Shown one piece after another: positions 1 through 11,367 of a stretch of DNA of 64,000 bases. Within the stretch, counting starts at the first letter, position 1. Each line of letters starts with the position of its first letter. Both the position numbers and the translations under genes were made by a program. Under the pieces are notes generated by a model. That model was not told where the DNA came from. It worked only from the letters and a program-made list of their open reading frames with translations, and searched no databases. Source of the DNA: Coemansia sp. RSA 487. Lineage: Eukaryota; Kickxellomycota; Kickxellomycetes; Kickxellales; Kickxellaceae. The stretch is from assembly GCA_027577595.1 (NCBI GenBank), contig JANBRJ010000050.1, positions 1 to 64,000 of the forward strand, in the 5' to 3' direction.

Positions 1-48
1 CCAGGCCCTCTTCCCCCTTCACTGCCTGCTTGTGCCCCCAACCCTCTA

Positions 49-86
49 ATCCTTCCAGATCCTTCCAGATCCTTCCAGATCCTTCC
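49..86. repeat. short tandem repeat, 10-bp unit
   Basis: The unit ATCCTTCCAG occurs three times in full, followed by a fourth partial copy. It lies downstream of the first chitinase gene and no function is evident. Confidence 0.9.
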
Positions 87-266
87 GCAACAGTTGAGGC
101 AGGCCAACTAACTGCATTATCTGTGAACCGAAATTAAAACACATGATGAGCTTTGTAAAGCGAAATTAAAGTGAGATCCCAGGCAAATCCAAGAGGGCTA
201 CAGTGTATTCGAAAAAGTGAAGCCAGAGGGAAGAATCCCAACCCAAAATATTGAAAAAAAACACTA

Positions 267-1727
267 TTATAGAGCTGCGACCACAGCAACAACGATGGCT
301 GCAACGATACCAAGGTAGCCAAACACGCCATGCTGGTGCAAACCAGCGGCGCTGGAGCCATCCTTTACAAAGGCGCAGATCGACTCGCTCGGGTCTGGAA
401 TTCCATCACCACTGCTTCTTCTTGCCAGGGAGCGCCTGTTGTAAAAATTTGGATCGCGCGAGTCTTGATAAATTTGGTCTAGCTGGCTGTCGCTAGGCGC
501 ACAGTTGCTTGGCGTCTCTCCATCGTCCATATGCTTAATAAAGTCACGAACGTACGACAACAGCTCGTTGTTATAGTCGTACCCGATCTCCCAGATCATC
601 ACGCCTGCAAGCTTCTTCTGCAGCGTATAGTCCATCTTTATTCCCAGAGAATCCATGTCGTCATAGCCGATGTAGAGCTTGTCCGAATCCCTAAAGAGCC
701 AAGGTGTCATCGTGTACTTGTCCCATGTGCGTACCCATCCGGAGCTGGCCGTGGTTGGGTTGGACAGCGCTCCGTTTGCTGGATCACGCAGATCACGCCA
801 CGTCCACGTTCCTTCAATCCCGCTTACCGGACCATCGATACTGGTGTGATTGTTAATAAGCACATACTGGTTTGTGGTATTCTGCGACATGTCGACAGAT
901 ACCACAGATGAGTGGCCGTAGAATGCCAGGCCAGCCACCAGCTTGTTCGCAGGCCAGCCAGCATCTAGCCACGCGTCTGTGGTATTGCTGAACGAGCCCG
1001 GATAGAATGGCGTATCGATGAAGGGCGCATCTGGCGCGGTGTAGTCGGTCCAACTGCCAAAGTAATCGTATGCCATGGTGAATGCATAGTCTACAGCATC
1101 AGCGTACGGCTTGTAGTCAACAGTAGGGACGTTTGGTCCGAGGTAGGGATGATTGTAGAGTGTGATTGTCAGAAGCTTGTTCCCGTTGCCGAATGCCTTC
1201 TTGAGCGAGCTACGCATCGATTGGAGCGTGGAGAGCAGGTGCTGTGCCTCGCTCAAGCTCTTTGGGTATTCCCAGTCGATGTCAATTCCGTCAAGGTTGT
1301 ATTTTTTGATAAAGTCGATGGCGTTACTCACAAAGGCAGTCTGGCTTGCCGAAGAGCTGAGCGCCAATGCAAGGTGGTCGGAGAAATTTCCTTGCCCACC
1401 AACAGCCACCAGCATCTTGACGCCGTTTTTCTGGCCATCGGCTATTAGATTAATAGCGTTCTGCTCGCTGGTCAGAGTTGAGTTGACAACCATTCCCTCA
1501 AATGAGATGGAACCATCGTCACTTGCAAAGGCAAAGGCAACATTTGCGTGCGTAAGCGACTCCCATGGGATGTTATCTACCGTGCGCTGTACTGGAAAGT
1601 ACCCAAGGACTACACGATCGTCTTTGTAGGTCGATGCTGCATATGCATATGCCACAAATACATATGCAATAATCGCGCATAGAGTCATGCAGCGTGAAGC
1701 TGCACCTGGGGATGGGCTACAAAACAT
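267..1727 (-). CDS. secreted GH18 chitinase, probably GPI-anchored
   Basis: This 486-residue protein is a glycoside hydrolase family 18 endochitinase that would cleave beta-1,4 links in chitin, probably during cell-wall remodelling. The family motif DGIDIDWEYP lies at about residues 146-155, with the catalytic acid at Glu153 and Asp149 and Asp151 before it. The sheet motifs MLVAVGG and AYDYFGSW fit the same barrel. The N-terminus is a signal peptide; Met14 (ATG at 1688) gives a cleaner one than the first Met. The last 20 or so residues are hydrophobic after a Ser/Arg-rich stretch, as in GPI-anchored chitinases. Several N-glycosylation sequons (NFS, NTT, NHT) are visible. No chitin-binding module is seen. 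A paralogue lies 2 kb upstream on the same strand. Confidence 0.93.
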   Translation of the reverse strand: MFCSPSPGAASRCMTLCAIIAYVFVAYAYAASTYKDDRVVLGYFPVQRTVDNIPWESLTHANVAFAFASDDGSISFEGMVVNSTLTSEQNAINLIADGQKNGVKMLVAVGGQGNFSDHLALALSSSASQTAFVSNAIDFIKKYNLDGIDIDWEYPKSLSEAQHLLSTLQSMRSSLKKAFGNGNKLLTITLYNHPYLGPNVPTVDYKPYADAVDYAFTMAYDYFGSWTDYTAPDAPFIDTPFYPGSFSNTTDAWLDAGWPANKLVAGLAFYGHSSVVSVDMSQNTTNQYVLINNHTSIDGPVSGIEGTWTWRDLRDPANGALSNPTTASSGWVRTWDKYTMTPWLFRDSDKLYIGYDDMDSLGIKMDYTLQKKLAGVMIWEIGYDYNNELLSYVRDFIKHMDDGETPSNCAPSDSQLDQIYQDSRDPNFYNRRSLARRSSGDGIPDPSESICAFVKDGSSAAGLHQHGVFGYLGIVAAIVVAVVAAL

Positions 1728-3807
1728 GGTCTTTGCTATCCAGGAATCTTGATGGGAATAGCTCCGATTGGACGACTAGAATTGCGTGTAAAGAAGAAAC
1801 TACAGCAATTTAATAGAAGCAAATGTATACCCTAATGATAAATATTAGAACTAAGGCAGATTGTTCCTAGAAAGAAAACAGCGATGTAAACAATCTGTGC
1901 AATTCAGCTTAACAAAAAAGTGGGAAAGTATGTCCAAAATGCTAGTAAATTAGTAGTGAAGAAAAAGGAGCGAAGGATGGAAAATGTCAGTCATGGCCTG
2001 AATTTATTCTTCTCTCGAGTTCAGTCTTTCACATAATTGCGGCCGAACTCGAGAAGACTTCAACACTAATTGCAAAAACTGTGGCAGGAGAAGAAGTTGC
2101 ACAGGTTTCTGCAAAAAGGGCCACGTACAAAGTATGGCCAACATTCCGCACAAGACAAAAATAGAAAGCTATTTTCGTAGATTTTCACGTTTGCCAGAAA
2201 GTATTCAGAAAAGAGATGGGTGCCACACTAAAAAACTAATTTCCTGTATCACAGCAAAAAAAACCTATTATAATTACTTCCGCATAAAGGCATATTGGAG
2301 GGGGAACAAAAGCTGAGAATGGTAAATTAGAAAAGCGATATCAAAGAATGTGGTTCTGAAGAAGGAATGAAACATGTCACTCACAATTGACCATTTTCAC
2401 TATTAAGCATGATGAAGGATTGTGATGACACAGAGAATGTGAGTTTTCGTTGTGTGGTAAACAACACAAGAAACATTGGGAAAAGTATTTACTACTGAAG
2501 GAAAGCGCTGCTACTGGCTTAACAATAGTATACCACAGCTGAGAATTGTGACCAAAAAAAAACAAAGATCAGCTACCAATGTGCAATTAAACCATGAAAG
2601 TGATAGTCGTAATTCTAAACATTAACTAAACTCACCTTGTCTGTGACGGTATTCTTGATATCAAAATGATTGGAAAGTTATATGCAACGACTGACCAGTC
2701 CAACACGTTATTAAATTAAAAGGCTGATCGATATATAAAGAAAGTGCGTTTTAAAACCTAGAGCGAATCCTGGCGTATTTTAAAATAGTGGATGGAATTA
2801 GACCCAATGCTATACTCTTCAAAAGCGATATTTACTGTAAAAAAAGAAGTGCGCAGAACTGCCGACGCAACGACAACATGAAATGGAAAACTACAAAAAG
2901 AAAAAAGTCGATTGGGAAAACACGATTCTGGACGAAAGGGCATTTTTGCGGCTTTTAAAGAACGATGCTTCAAATTCGCTGTCCGAACATTTGCTAAATG
3001 GAAACACATACCATACGCCCCAGTACCACATCTGTTTTCACGTATCTTTTCTTTTTTTACTACATGTGCACTATTCGCAGACAAGCATGCCCATTGTAAA
3101 AGTAACAAGCATAGTAAACGCGCACTCTTCACTGCTTCTACCAAAGCGCAATGCCAGGACAAGAAAACAAGCGATTTCATAAATTTTCCATTTTGTTTCC
3201 AAGCGCCAAGCGTGGCAACGCCATTTGCGATTATTCAGAGCCATGCTTCTGATGTCTACATCAAATGGGGCAACTATTTTTCTTCTATTTCCAGTCCCTG
3301 ACTTTGCCCCATTTCCAGTGCCGGCATAATGGCAAGGGAAAAAGCGAACAACATGTGTTAAAATAGGAAATACAAGGGGTTCTTTCCCAATGGTTCCTGC
3401 ACAGCCACATTGTAACTTTTGCTTGTGCTCTTGTCATGTTTTGGAAGCCCAAATATTCTGGAATTTGACAATGATCCACGAATAGAACAAGAAAAAGGAC
3501 AAGAGGTTGTTATATTGGGAGATGGATGAGAATTCTTTGATTTCCACCCACCACCATTTAACGCCTTACATAATTTGGCACACACGCACACACATTTGCT
3601 TGTGCTTTTAATACACACGCTTATACTTTTGAAAGCTATTGCACCAACCTTTCTGGTTCTTATTCAAGTAAAAATAGCACATATTTCTTTACCACATCAC
3701 ACATATAATAGCGTGACACGACTGTTTGGATTAATAACTTGTAAAAGTGCGAGACATTTTAGTACGAATTCAAAGTACATGTGCATACTCTGATTCTTTG
3801 TTTGATT
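1728..3807. other. AT-rich intergenic spacer between the two chitinases
   Basis: About 2 kb without a convincing gene. Both strands carry open frames of up to about 140 codons (2758-3180 minus, 2912-3301 plus), but they overlap each other, match no family I know and have unremarkable composition. The stretch next to 1728 should contain the promoter of the first chitinase, and the far end the 3' region of the second. Confidence 0.6.
2013..2054. repeat. imperfect inverted repeat centred on CTCGAG
   Basis: TCTCGAGTTC at 2013-2022 is matched by its reverse complement GAACTCGAGA at 2045-2054, separated by 22 nt. It lies about 300 bp upstream of the first chitinase start. It could form a hairpin or hold two half-sites for a dimeric regulator; the role is unknown. 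Confidence 0.5.
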
Positions 3808-5256
3808 TTAAAGGATCAATGTAAACATGGTGTAAACCAGTGTTATTAAGTATAGTTTAGAGCAAGGGATGCCAAAGCTCGAGAAGCCAGCGTATGGGTG
3901 CTGCTTGCTGGCATTACTTGTATCCTGCCCATCGCTCGTATCCTGCCTGCTCCCTGTGCTGCTGCCCACACTGTCGCTTTTATCTTTGCTGGCAACATCC
4001 GAGCCAGAGTATTCCTGCGTTTGGCTTGCCTGTTTAGCTATGCTCTTGCAAACGGCTGTGTAGTTTTGCATAACGGTTGTGAGCTCGGCCTGGTAGTCAT
4101 ATGGAACCATCCACACCATGGCACCTGCTAGACCATTTGTGATAATATGATTGGTCTTTATGGTAAGCGAATCCACATCGTCGTAACCAATGTAGGTGCC
4201 AGAAACGTTATGAAACAGCCATGGCGTTTCGGTGGTATTGTCCCAAAAGCGCTGCCATCCTTGCTGAGACACTGTAGGCAGCGCGAGTGCACCATCTTTT
4301 GGATCACGTAGGTCAAGCCACGTCCAAGCACCAGGGATCTTGCTCACTGGCCCTCCAGGAGGCGCAGCGCCAGAATGGGGCATGAATTGGGTGGTGGGCA
4401 ATATACCGGCCTGCATAGTGGCAGTGCGTCCGTAATAGGGAAGTCCGGCAACCAACTTTTCCGGCGCCCAACCCGCACTCAGCCACGCGGAGATGGAGGA
4501 CGTAAAGGAGAGTCCTGGATAGCCCGGGACGTCGTAAAATGGCGAGTTTGGCGCAGTGATCTCGGAGAAGCTACCAAAATAATCGTATGACATGAGTAGG
4601 CCGTAATCTACAACATCCGAAAACGGCTTTGCGTCTACTTTTGGCGCATTTGGTCCGAGTTGGCCATTCGAAGAGTATAGTGTCATTGTCAGTATTTTGC
4701 TGCCTTTTCCAAACCTCGAATCGAGCGCCACACGCATAGCCAACAGTCCTTGATACAGGTCTTGGATTTGGTCGATGTTTTGGGGGAACTCTAGGTCATA
4801 ATCCACTCCGTCAAGGCTGTGCTGGCTAATAATGTCCGCAAGCGACATTGCAAGATTTTCCCGTGTGGAATTGGAGTCCAGTGCACTCGCCATGGCTGTT
4901 GATCCAATCCCGCTACCACCAACAGAAGCGAGTACCTTGACATTGTTTTTATGAGCCATGTCAACAACGCTTTGCAGGCTACCTTGGTTGCTAAATGTCG
5001 CATTACCAGCAGGATCAATGCTGAGAAAGGCCAAAATCAAATGTGTAAGCGAGCTCCAAGGGATTGTCTGTGGATCGATGCTGTTCTCAAATGCATATCC
5101 AAAGACTGCTGTGTTGTCGAGAACGCCGCTATCAAGAACCTGCTGCGGCACGTCGCTGAGCTCTATGCTTCGAAGAAATCTCTGAGGGACACTCGCAAGC
5201 GCCATTTGGATCCATACCACAAACGATGCTAGCGCAAAAAGTTTTATCTTGGCCAT
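3808..5256 (-). CDS. secreted GH18 chitinase, probably GPI-anchored (paralogue)
   Basis: This is a second GH18 chitinase, 482 residues from the ATG at 5256. That start is chosen because it opens directly into a signal peptide (MAKIKLFALASFVVW); the open frame runs 32 codons further upstream without such a signal. The catalytic motif reads DGVDYDLEFP at about 149-158, keeping the DxxDxDxE pattern with Glu156 as proton donor, but with Leu and Phe where the paralogue has Trp and Tyr. MSYDYFGSF and the WTWLDLRDP segment align with the first enzyme. A Ser/Thr/Asp-rich linker and a hydrophobic tail (LYLITLVYTMFTLIL) suggest a GPI anchor. The pair probably arose by tandem duplication and has since diverged strongly. 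Confidence 0.92.
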   Translation of the reverse strand: MAKIKLFALASFVVWIQMALASVPQRFLRSIELSDVPQQVLDSGVLDNTAVFGYAFENSIDPQTIPWSSLTHLILAFLSIDPAGNATFSNQGSLQSVVDMAHKNNVKVLASVGGSGIGSTAMASALDSNSTRENLAMSLADIISQHSLDGVDYDLEFPQNIDQIQDLYQGLLAMRVALDSRFGKGSKILTMTLYSSNGQLGPNAPKVDAKPFSDVVDYGLLMSYDYFGSFSEITAPNSPFYDVPGYPGLSFTSSISAWLSAGWAPEKLVAGLPYYGRTATMQAGILPTTQFMPHSGAAPPGGPVSKIPGAWTWLDLRDPKDGALALPTVSQQGWQRFWDNTTETPWLFHNVSGTYIGYDDVDSLTIKTNHIITNGLAGAMVWMVPYDYQAELTTVMQNYTAVCKSIAKQASQTQEYSGSDVASKDKSDSVGSSTGSRQDTSDGQDTSNASKQHPYAGFSSFGIPCSKLYLITLVYTMFTLIL

Positions 5257-6301
5257 TTTGCAAATAATAATTTTGTAGCTACTAATGCAGCAAATACGTT
5301 TATTTGGAACTGAGAAAAGGTATTCTTTAGTAGGAACTGGCAGAACAAGCAAGAGGGTACCTTTGGAAAATGGTACTTTTTATATTTAAACGGCTTTTTT
5401 CAAGGAATATTCAAATGTTTTTGTTGAAAAGCGGTTGCTGTGAATAAAGCCCCTCCCTGAATATCCCTTGTCTTTATATAAGATGGCTGAACTTTTTTGA
5501 AAGATAACTTTTTCTACCAGAACCAAAAAATCAAACCCGAACATGTTCGACATATTTTGCAATGTGTGCATAACAATTCATTCTTTGACAAAAATTCAAG
5601 CAAATGTTGTCAGGTTTACTTTTGCCAAAGTGAGAAAGCAAGGCCGCGACAGTGAGAGAAATCAAAGTACGATGTCAAACTCTTGCTGAACACCTGTGTG
5701 CGTACATGGCATTTTCATTCGCGAAATATTTGTCAAAGATGGTATGCAAGTATCCCCAGAACATTTTTTTTCAGATGGGGACACCTATTCTGGCACTAGC
5801 AGCAAACACAATGTCAAACAGGTTTCGAGGGATTCTTCAAAACAGAACCACAAATACACTCTTGCTTTGAATATCCCAATACGCAATGGCTCTTTGTAGC
5901 TTGGTTGCAAGTTCACACACTCTGGAAAATTGCTAGCAATTTCCTTTCGGCCGGGATACTTGAAAGCTTGGGAAAAATAAACAAAAACTCATGCTGTTGA
6001 CAATGCACAAGCCTCCAGAATCACACCAAAGAATTGCAGATGGCAGAAAATCTGCGCGGTAAAAGTTCAGTCCACTGAAGACAAAGATTTCACACATGCG
6101 CTTGTGCGACTTGCTTTCTATTGTCTATTGTAATTTTTTTTTTTTTAGCAAAAAGGGTTCTACATTTCACAATTCAGACACGTTGACAAGCGCATACTGT
6201 TTCTATTGTCAGCTAAAAAATTGATGTCAAGTACCCGGCTATTGGACACTAAATTAAAAAGACTACTAATCAAATAGTCACACTGGATGCGTCTTTGCCT
6301 T
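5257..6301. other. intergenic region upstream of the second chitinase
   Basis: About 1 kb, AT-rich, with no gene I can support. It holds the promoter of the second chitinase and the 3' flank of the leucyl-tRNA synthetase gene, plus a T-run near 6128-6147. Confidence 0.6.
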
Positions 6302-9300
6302 TTAGTTATTTGCAATGAGGAGGCCCGGCTCGCCAGGAACGGCAGACTCTGCGGCCTTTGCCTGCGCATCCGTTAGAGTATCGGCAGCACCGGCCTGAAC
6401 AATAACATTGACCTGAGTGTAGCCCAGACTGTTCTTCAGGTAAGGCACAGCTTCGTTAGCCAGGTCGGTCTCATTGAACTGGAGTGCGCGGACAAATGCA
6501 GCAGAACCAATAAGCTCAACGCGTTTCTTGATCTCATTTGCAAATGGCATGGTCTTTTTGTTCTTCAAGACGCCAGTTTTGCCCAGTGCCCCCAAAATCG
6601 CCTTGTCGTCGAAAGAGCTGGAGCTTGCATCATAGTTCTCCTTGAGAACCGAAATGACAGTTTCCTGCCACGAAGGGAATTCGCTGGCAACAAATATATC
6701 GAGCAATTTGGATGCGTTCGGATCAAACACGGCTGCAGGTGCATTCTTTCCACCCTTCTTCTTATTACGCTTCTGCAGCGCAATGTCAGCATCGCGCACA
6801 GATTTGGCTAGCTTGCGCACGTAGTCACCAGCCATAAGCAGCGTGTGATCTGTGCTAGATGGCATATCTGCTGGTAGACGAAGATCCATGATCGAGCCGT
6901 TGTTGCCCATGACTGTCTTCCACACCTGCTCAGCCCAGTGAGGTGCAATCGGCGAGATCAACAAAACTTGGCGGTCGATCCACTTGCGCACCAGCGCAGG
7001 GTTCATTCCTCTCGCAGACGTAAACTCGACATACCAGTTGCGCAGGTTGACAAAGTCGTAGAACCCGCTCTTCAGCGCATTGCGATACATGGTCTTATCG
7101 TAGTCCTCGGCAGTCTTTAGAACAAGGTCATTCATCTCAGCATCAAAGATCTTGTCAATCATCGTAAGCAGCGTGTTCTCGGCGCACAGGATAATATCAT
7201 CAACCTGCACTGTCTCACTGGGATTCTGCTCCAGCTTGATCAAGGCTTGCTTAGCACTGACAACCCAGTCCATAAGCGTGTACAGATTGCGAACAGCAGC
7301 GTCTGCAGTTTGCATTTCAAAGTTGGCATCGTCGAAGCCATCGCCGGCATCGGCAAGCGCGATGCGAGTGGCATCTGCGCCATAGAGCTTGCACGAGTCG
7401 CCCAAAGTAAGCATATTGCCCGTCGACTTTGACATCTTTTCGCCGTTAAGGAGAAGATGTCCGTTAACCCGGACAGCGCGCGGCCACTTGCTCTCAGGGA
7501 ACAGGGCTGAGTGCACGTAAATAAAGAATGTCAAGTGGTTCTGAATAAGGTCCTTGCCCGAGCTGCGGACATCGACAGGATACCAGTACAAGAACGAGCG
7601 ACGGAGCATCTCCATCTCCTTAGTTTTGTTATGATCAGCAGGAAGTGGCTTTCCCAAAAGCACATAGTCCCATGCGGTATTGTCCATATCCGCTGGAGTA
7701 AGCCCAAGTGGCCCAGGTTTGCTTCCATCGAGCGATTCGTGAAGCAAGTGTGCAACCGTGTAGTACGACATGTAAATAGTAGAATCCGACAGCGACTCAA
7801 TGAGGTAGTTAGGATCCCATGGCACCTTTGATCCAAGGCCATAGGTGCGGACACATGCCCACTGCTTGAGCCAGTTAAGGACTATTTTGAACTGGTGGCG
7901 GGTTTCCTCGCCGTACGTCTCCATCGAGGCCAGACACTTTTCAGCAGCCTCCTTCCACACAGACTCGCCGTAGTCAAAGTACCACTGATCGCACAGTGCA
8001 ACGACGCAGTCATCGGCAGACCGCGAGGTCACAGGCTTCTCAGGCTCGGCGAATTCAAACCCGTTGCCGTTGGCGATCAGCAGCTGGCTGACCTTGTTTT
8101 TGGCCAGCTGAACAGATTCGCCCTTGAATTCGCCAACTGACATGGTGCCGTTGTAGAAGCCTTCCTTGTACGCAATATCCTTGGCCTCTACAAGCTGGAC
8201 GCGGTCCTTTTGCGAGGTGATCTTTTTCTGGTCACAGACAGCAGGGGCGATCATTGAGCCATAGGTGGCAGTGGAGATGACCGGCACAGGCTCAAAGCCA
8301 TCAACCCACTCGTGCTTGATGCCATAGTAGTCGGTCTTCTTCTTGAGATCACGCAGGGCTGCGTAGTCGTCGGGGGAATCCGAAGGCACAGAGGTGACAA
8401 CGCCAGTGCCCTTGGTGGAAAGCACGTTCTCCATAGGCAGCACGTATACACCTTCCGTGTAGAAGCTGAGCGGCGCATTGACCTTGGTGCCTACAATGTC
8501 TTGTCCTGAAATACGTCCAAGAGCGACGACTCTGCCGTCGGCGGGAGACAAGGCCTGGAACGCCATGTTGCGCGCAGCACGGTCGGAAACCACATATACC
8601 TCGTTTGGATCGGCAGACTGGTAGAAGCCATATTCGAGCTTCGTGCCGACAAAGCAGTTGGTCTGGCCATACATCGTCTCAGGGCGCAGGGTAGCCGCAA
8701 CAAGGAACACCTTCTTTCCTGCAAGTTCGGGGACAGAAGACACAACCTGGCTACCTTGCTCACTCCACTCAAGGACCTCCATCTTGACGCCCGTGTACAC
8801 CTGCGGATTCACGCCCTCGCCGGTCTGCCTGTCGTGGTCCATGCAGGGCTGACCGTCCTTGGGGCTCCAGATAGTGTAGCGGTTGCCAAACTTAATCTTG
8901 CCCATCTCGTGGAGGCGCTCAAATTGCCACCGTGCAAACGAATCGTAGTACGGATTGTAATCGGTGGTTAGGAACGCACGACGCCAGTCGATCTTGCAGC
9001 CGAGGGCCTTGAGGTCGGCAATGGCGATCGGCGGATAGTACTCAAGCCAGTGCTTTGCATCGACAAACTTTACAATATCCGCGTTGGCCATGCCCTGCGC
9101 CTGCATTACCTGGAACTGGTACTTGTGCTTGCCAAACTTTGCGGCGGCCTTTGATTTCTTGCCGCGGAAGTTCTGGGCAGCAGCATCGGGGGTATCGGCC
9201 ACAGACAGCTCTGCAACTTTGTCATTGAGATCATCGACTTCTTCGGGGACAGAAAAGTCGGGGCCAAACATTTCGACCTCACGGGCGATCTTGTCGGCAG

Positions 9301-9786
9301 CGGCCTTGATAGGCATACCTGTTACATGGAAGCCAAAGGGGAACAGCGTGCGCTTTCCCTTAAGGCGCTCCCATCCTGCGGCAAACTCGACCTTGGACAC
9401 CGAGAAGGCGTGGCCCAGATGCAGGGTTCCGTTCATGTATGGGAACGGGAAGGTGCCCATCCACTTGGGGTACTTTTTGTGCAGCTCCTCGGCGGAAACA
9501 CTGGTATCGTCGGGCATGTCGGTCTCGAAGACATTTCTCCCCTCCCACTCCTTCTGCCAATGTTTCTCATTAGCGACGAGGGTATCACGCTTGACAAACT
9601 AGTTTTCGATATGCAAAAGAAAGATATGACATGGTCGTGATTATAGTATTATTAGTTGCATTGCGCACAAAAATGTAAAACAAAAACTTGTACAAATAAA
9701 AAACAGGAGCCAGAATGCAGCATGCATTATATACTTACCTTCTTGGCAGAGTCGGCGGCGGATGGATCAGAAGTAGTCTGGGTCAT
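6302..9786 (-). CDS. LARS: cytosolic leucyl-tRNA synthetase
   Basis: A class I aminoacyl-tRNA synthetase that charges tRNA-Leu in the cytosol. Two exons: a 48-nt first exon (9786-9739, MTQTTSDPSAADSAKK), a 140-nt phase-0 intron (9738-9599, GTAAGT...CTAG with a CTAAT branch-like site) and the long second exon. Joining them restores FVKRDTLVANEKHWQKEW, the normal start of eukaryotic LeuRS, and gives 1114 residues, the usual length. The HIGH signature is HLGH at about 76-79 and KMSKS lies at about 737-741. A large editing-domain insertion lies between them. A Lys-rich stretch (QKRNKKKGGK) and a C-terminal extension typical of the archaeal/eukaryotic type follow. Confidence 0.96.
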
Positions 9787-9949
9787 TTTTCTTTTACGAA
9801 TCAACTGTTAGGCTGGTTTAAAACAAAACAGCGTAGCACCAAAATATAATAAAGAATGGCTCGAATAGTAAAGCTGATTCAGCAGTGCTCACAGCTAAAA
9901 GAGTAGCAAATATGTTGTCGATTGGTAAAGGAAGCTGAAAGGAACAGAA

Positions 9950-9969
9950 TTTTTTTTTTAAAAAAAAAA
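9950..9969. repeat. T10A10 palindromic tract
   Basis: Ten T followed directly by ten A, between the leucyl-tRNA synthetase start and the SET gene stop. Such tracts exclude nucleosomes and could serve as promoter or 3'-end elements. A similar T10A8 tract lies at 30000-30017. Confidence 0.85.
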
Positions 9970-10026
9970 CCAGAAGCGTTGATTTGCCAACACATAATTT
10001 AATGACTAACAGTTAGATGCAGCCTA

Positions 10027-11367
10027 TCACGTGTATTCTCTGGATGCAGTTATGAAGGCTTCAGCAATGCGCCGAACAAGCGCCAACGCTGACACGATAT
10101 ACTTGGTGACAGCAGCTTTCTGATGAGGAATAGGGGCAGTTGAACAAGCATATAAGTCAAGATTTGCTTGCATTGCTTCGGCCTGGTGCACCAAGCGGTG
10201 AGAGCATAGAGTCAGGGCATATATGCAGAGCCCAGGAACCTGTAGCAGCTTGTCATCGTCATCTACGAGCAGGCCATCAACTGTGAAGTATGGATGTTCC
10301 AAGGCGGTAGCGCCGACCTGCTGCGAGCATGAGTCTGAGGTGTCATCGAGAGCCGCAAGGCACAGGTTGAGCATGGTTGAGCGAGGGATAGCATAGGAGC
10401 CATGTGGGCTGCCTGGATCGCTGAGCATGACACGGGGCGACAACCCCAACTCAAGCATCCACATCTGCTTGGCAGCGACAAAAGACGGCGAGCCTGATAG
10501 CAGCGAGAAGTAGGGCCAGATATCATGGTCGTTGCTCTCTGGCACAAACCCGTACTCGTAGAGCCACTCCGTGTTGGATTTGTCACCGTATGAGAAGCAC
10601 AGCTCGATAGATGGTCCGACAGAAGCACCCAGGCACTGGTGATCTGGTGACCCATTCGCAAAAACAGACACAGCGCCATCGACGCCAACTGACCAGTGCG
10701 CCAGGGGCTCCGAGCTGTGATTGAGCATGTCGAGCAGAGGCACAAGTGCCCGATCGCTTCCTGCGTGCACAGATAGACAATCCTTGTCACCGGTGCTCTG
10801 CAGCGACACTGCACGCGAGAGTACAATGAAGTTAGCCCACTTGTAGGCTTCATAATCAACGGGTCCGGAGACACTGTGCACGGTCTTCCATTCATAGAGC
10901 ACGCTAGAAAAGGCGTCGTATTGTGTGTGCAGCTGTCGCAGCTTTGCATCGGCAGCCATACGCAGGGGCGTTGCAGATAGCGCCTCACGTGAAGCAGCGT
11001 CGAAGAAAAGCGCGCCGACCCCAGATTCAGGCAGATAGTCGACGTACCAGTGCCACGCCGAAGTCGCGCCGCGTGCACGCTCGGTCAGTACAAAAAGAGC
11101 AAGCTGAAGAGCCTCGCCAGACTCGTCAACGCAACCAAGACAAGCACGCACAATGTCGGATTGTATGGCAACAGCGGCGGTGATAATTAGCGACGCAGGG
11201 ACGTGCACAAGCGGGGAGCCGCTCAAAGCTGCCTGGCGGATATCCGATGGTCTGGCAAGCACACCACGCTCGCCACCAGACACTGCATCTACCCGAAGGC
11301 AACTGTCAGCAACGCCACCAGCAGCACGAAGTGAGCAAATAAGTCGATCCAATGCGGTGGTGTTCAT
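10027..11367 (-). CDS. SET-domain protein lysine methyltransferase (SETD/Rubisco-LSMT class)
   Basis: A 446-residue single-exon protein. It has the split SET domain of the Rubisco-LSMT/SETD3/SETD4/SETD6 class: an N-terminal part with GGERGVLA (the GxG-type SAM loop) near 31-38, an inserted helical region, then PLLDMLNHS at about 210-218 and SYGDKSNTEWLYEYGF at about 259-274. The NH pair contacts SAM, and the YGF tyrosine is the expected catalytic residue. A C-terminal substrate-binding region follows. Members of this class methylate non-histone proteins such as ribosomal proteins or elongation factors; the substrate cannot be told from sequence. It is divergently arranged with the HECT ligase gene. 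Confidence 0.85.
   Translation of the reverse strand: MNTTALDRLICSLRAAGGVADSCLRVDAVSGGERGVLARPSDIRQAALSGSPLVHVPASLIITAAVAIQSDIVRACLGCVDESGEALQLALFVLTERARGATSAWHWYVDYLPESGVGALFFDAASREALSATPLRMAADAKLRQLHTQYDAFSSVLYEWKTVHSVSGPVDYEAYKWANFIVLSRAVSLQSTGDKDCLSVHAGSDRALVPLLDMLNHSSEPLAHWSVGVDGAVSVFANGSPDHQCLGASVGPSIELCFSYGDKSNTEWLYEYGFVPESNDHDIWPYFSLLSGSPSFVAAKQMWMLELGLSPRVMLSDPGSPHGSYAIPRSTMLNLCLAALDDTSDSCSQQVGATALEHPYFTVDGLLVDDDDKLLQVPGLCIYALTLCSHRLVHQAEAMQANLDLYACSTAPIPHQKAAVTKYIVSALALVRRIAEAFITASREYT

Noticed and set aside
2758-3301. Overlapping open frames of 129-140 codons on both strands between the chitinases
   Set aside because: They lie antisense to each other, show no domain, signal or conserved composition, and sit in AT-rich spacer DNA.
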